DNA from: a virus
Virus record (IMG/VR): IMGVR_UViG_3300001450_008056
Coordinates: 1 to 34,111 of that record
Direction: 5' to 3' (one strand)
DNA length: 34,111 nt
The notes beneath the pieces are model-generated. The model was not told where the DNA came from and made no database searches. It worked only from the letters and a program-made list of their open reading frames with translations. A program made the translations under genes and the position numbers. Shown piece by piece: positions 34,036-34,111 of this stretch (positions are counted from its first letter, which is position 1; each line of letters begins with the position of its first letter).

Positions 34036-34111
34036 TAATTACTGTCCCCCAAGGCTATTGCGATGCTGGCCCCAGTGTTTGGTATTCCGCCTCTCGGATT
34101 TCCCAAGAAGC
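34035..34111 (-). CDS. Possible C-terminus of the next late gene (right edge)
   Basis: The reverse strand beyond the giant gene is open to the window edge in the frame ending FLGNPRGGIPNTGASIAIALGDSN. It would stop at TAA overlapping the giant gene's ATG (TAATG), the junction type used by several other late genes. A second frame ending NTKHWGQHRNSLGGQ, with its stop a few bases earlier, is also open, so which frame is real cannot be decided here. It would be the upstream virion gene. Confidence 0.4.
   Translation of the reverse strand, partial: FLGNPRGGIPNTGASIAIALGDSN

Noticed and set aside
1-34111. tRNA genes, CRISPR arrays and insertion sequences
   Set aside because: No cloverleaf-compatible gap, regularly spaced repeats or transposase motifs were seen. 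The window is almost fully covered by protein genes.

Overview
This window looks like part of the genome of a tailed bacteriophage, most likely temperate and infecting a Gram-negative, probably aquatic, bacterium. The evidence is dense head-to-tail coding with ATGA and TAATG junctions, a phage replication module, a complete tyrosine integrase, tail-fibre-like proteins, and a 3000-residue virion protein with a lysozyme domain. That giant protein suggests a short-tailed (podovirus-type) particle. Terminase, portal and major capsid genes are not visible and probably lie beyond the right edge. No tRNA, rRNA, CRISPR or insertion sequence was seen, and no stretch over 300 bases lacks a gene.

Layout. 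(1) 1-1421, minus strand: the N-terminal part of a primase-polymerase/VirE-type helicase, cut by the window edge. (2) 1498-9524, plus strand: the early/replication block. It holds a small unknown gene, the integrase, three conserved small proteins (one a possible ssDNA-binding protein), a family A DNA polymerase split exactly between its exonuclease and polymerase halves, a DUF3310 protein, a 2OG-Fe(II) oxygenase-like protein, a VRR-NUC nuclease, a small WFxS-motif protein, an SNF2-type helicase and a small unknown protein. (3) 9493-34035, minus strand and convergent with block 2: the late block. In transcription order it holds the giant lysozyme-bearing virion protein, three tail-fibre-like proteins with related ends, five consecutive proteins with signal peptides (one a 1289-residue Cys-rich, probably beta-helical protein with a Gly-rich C-terminus), three small membrane or disordered proteins, a holin candidate, and three unknown proteins of 270, 211 and 1210 residues.

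How it fits together. The plus-strand enzymes would copy and process phage DNA, while the integrase and a Leu at the position equivalent to E. coli Pol I Phe762 both point to lysogeny. The minus-strand block would build the ejection apparatus and adhesins and lyse the host. The most unusual parts are the run of five exported proteins inside the late operon, and a tandem heptamer motif (CCACGNNCCACG). The motif occurs eight times, always on the plus strand whatever the gene direction, and only in the first 14 kb. Host and lifestyle statements are inferences from sequence reading alone.
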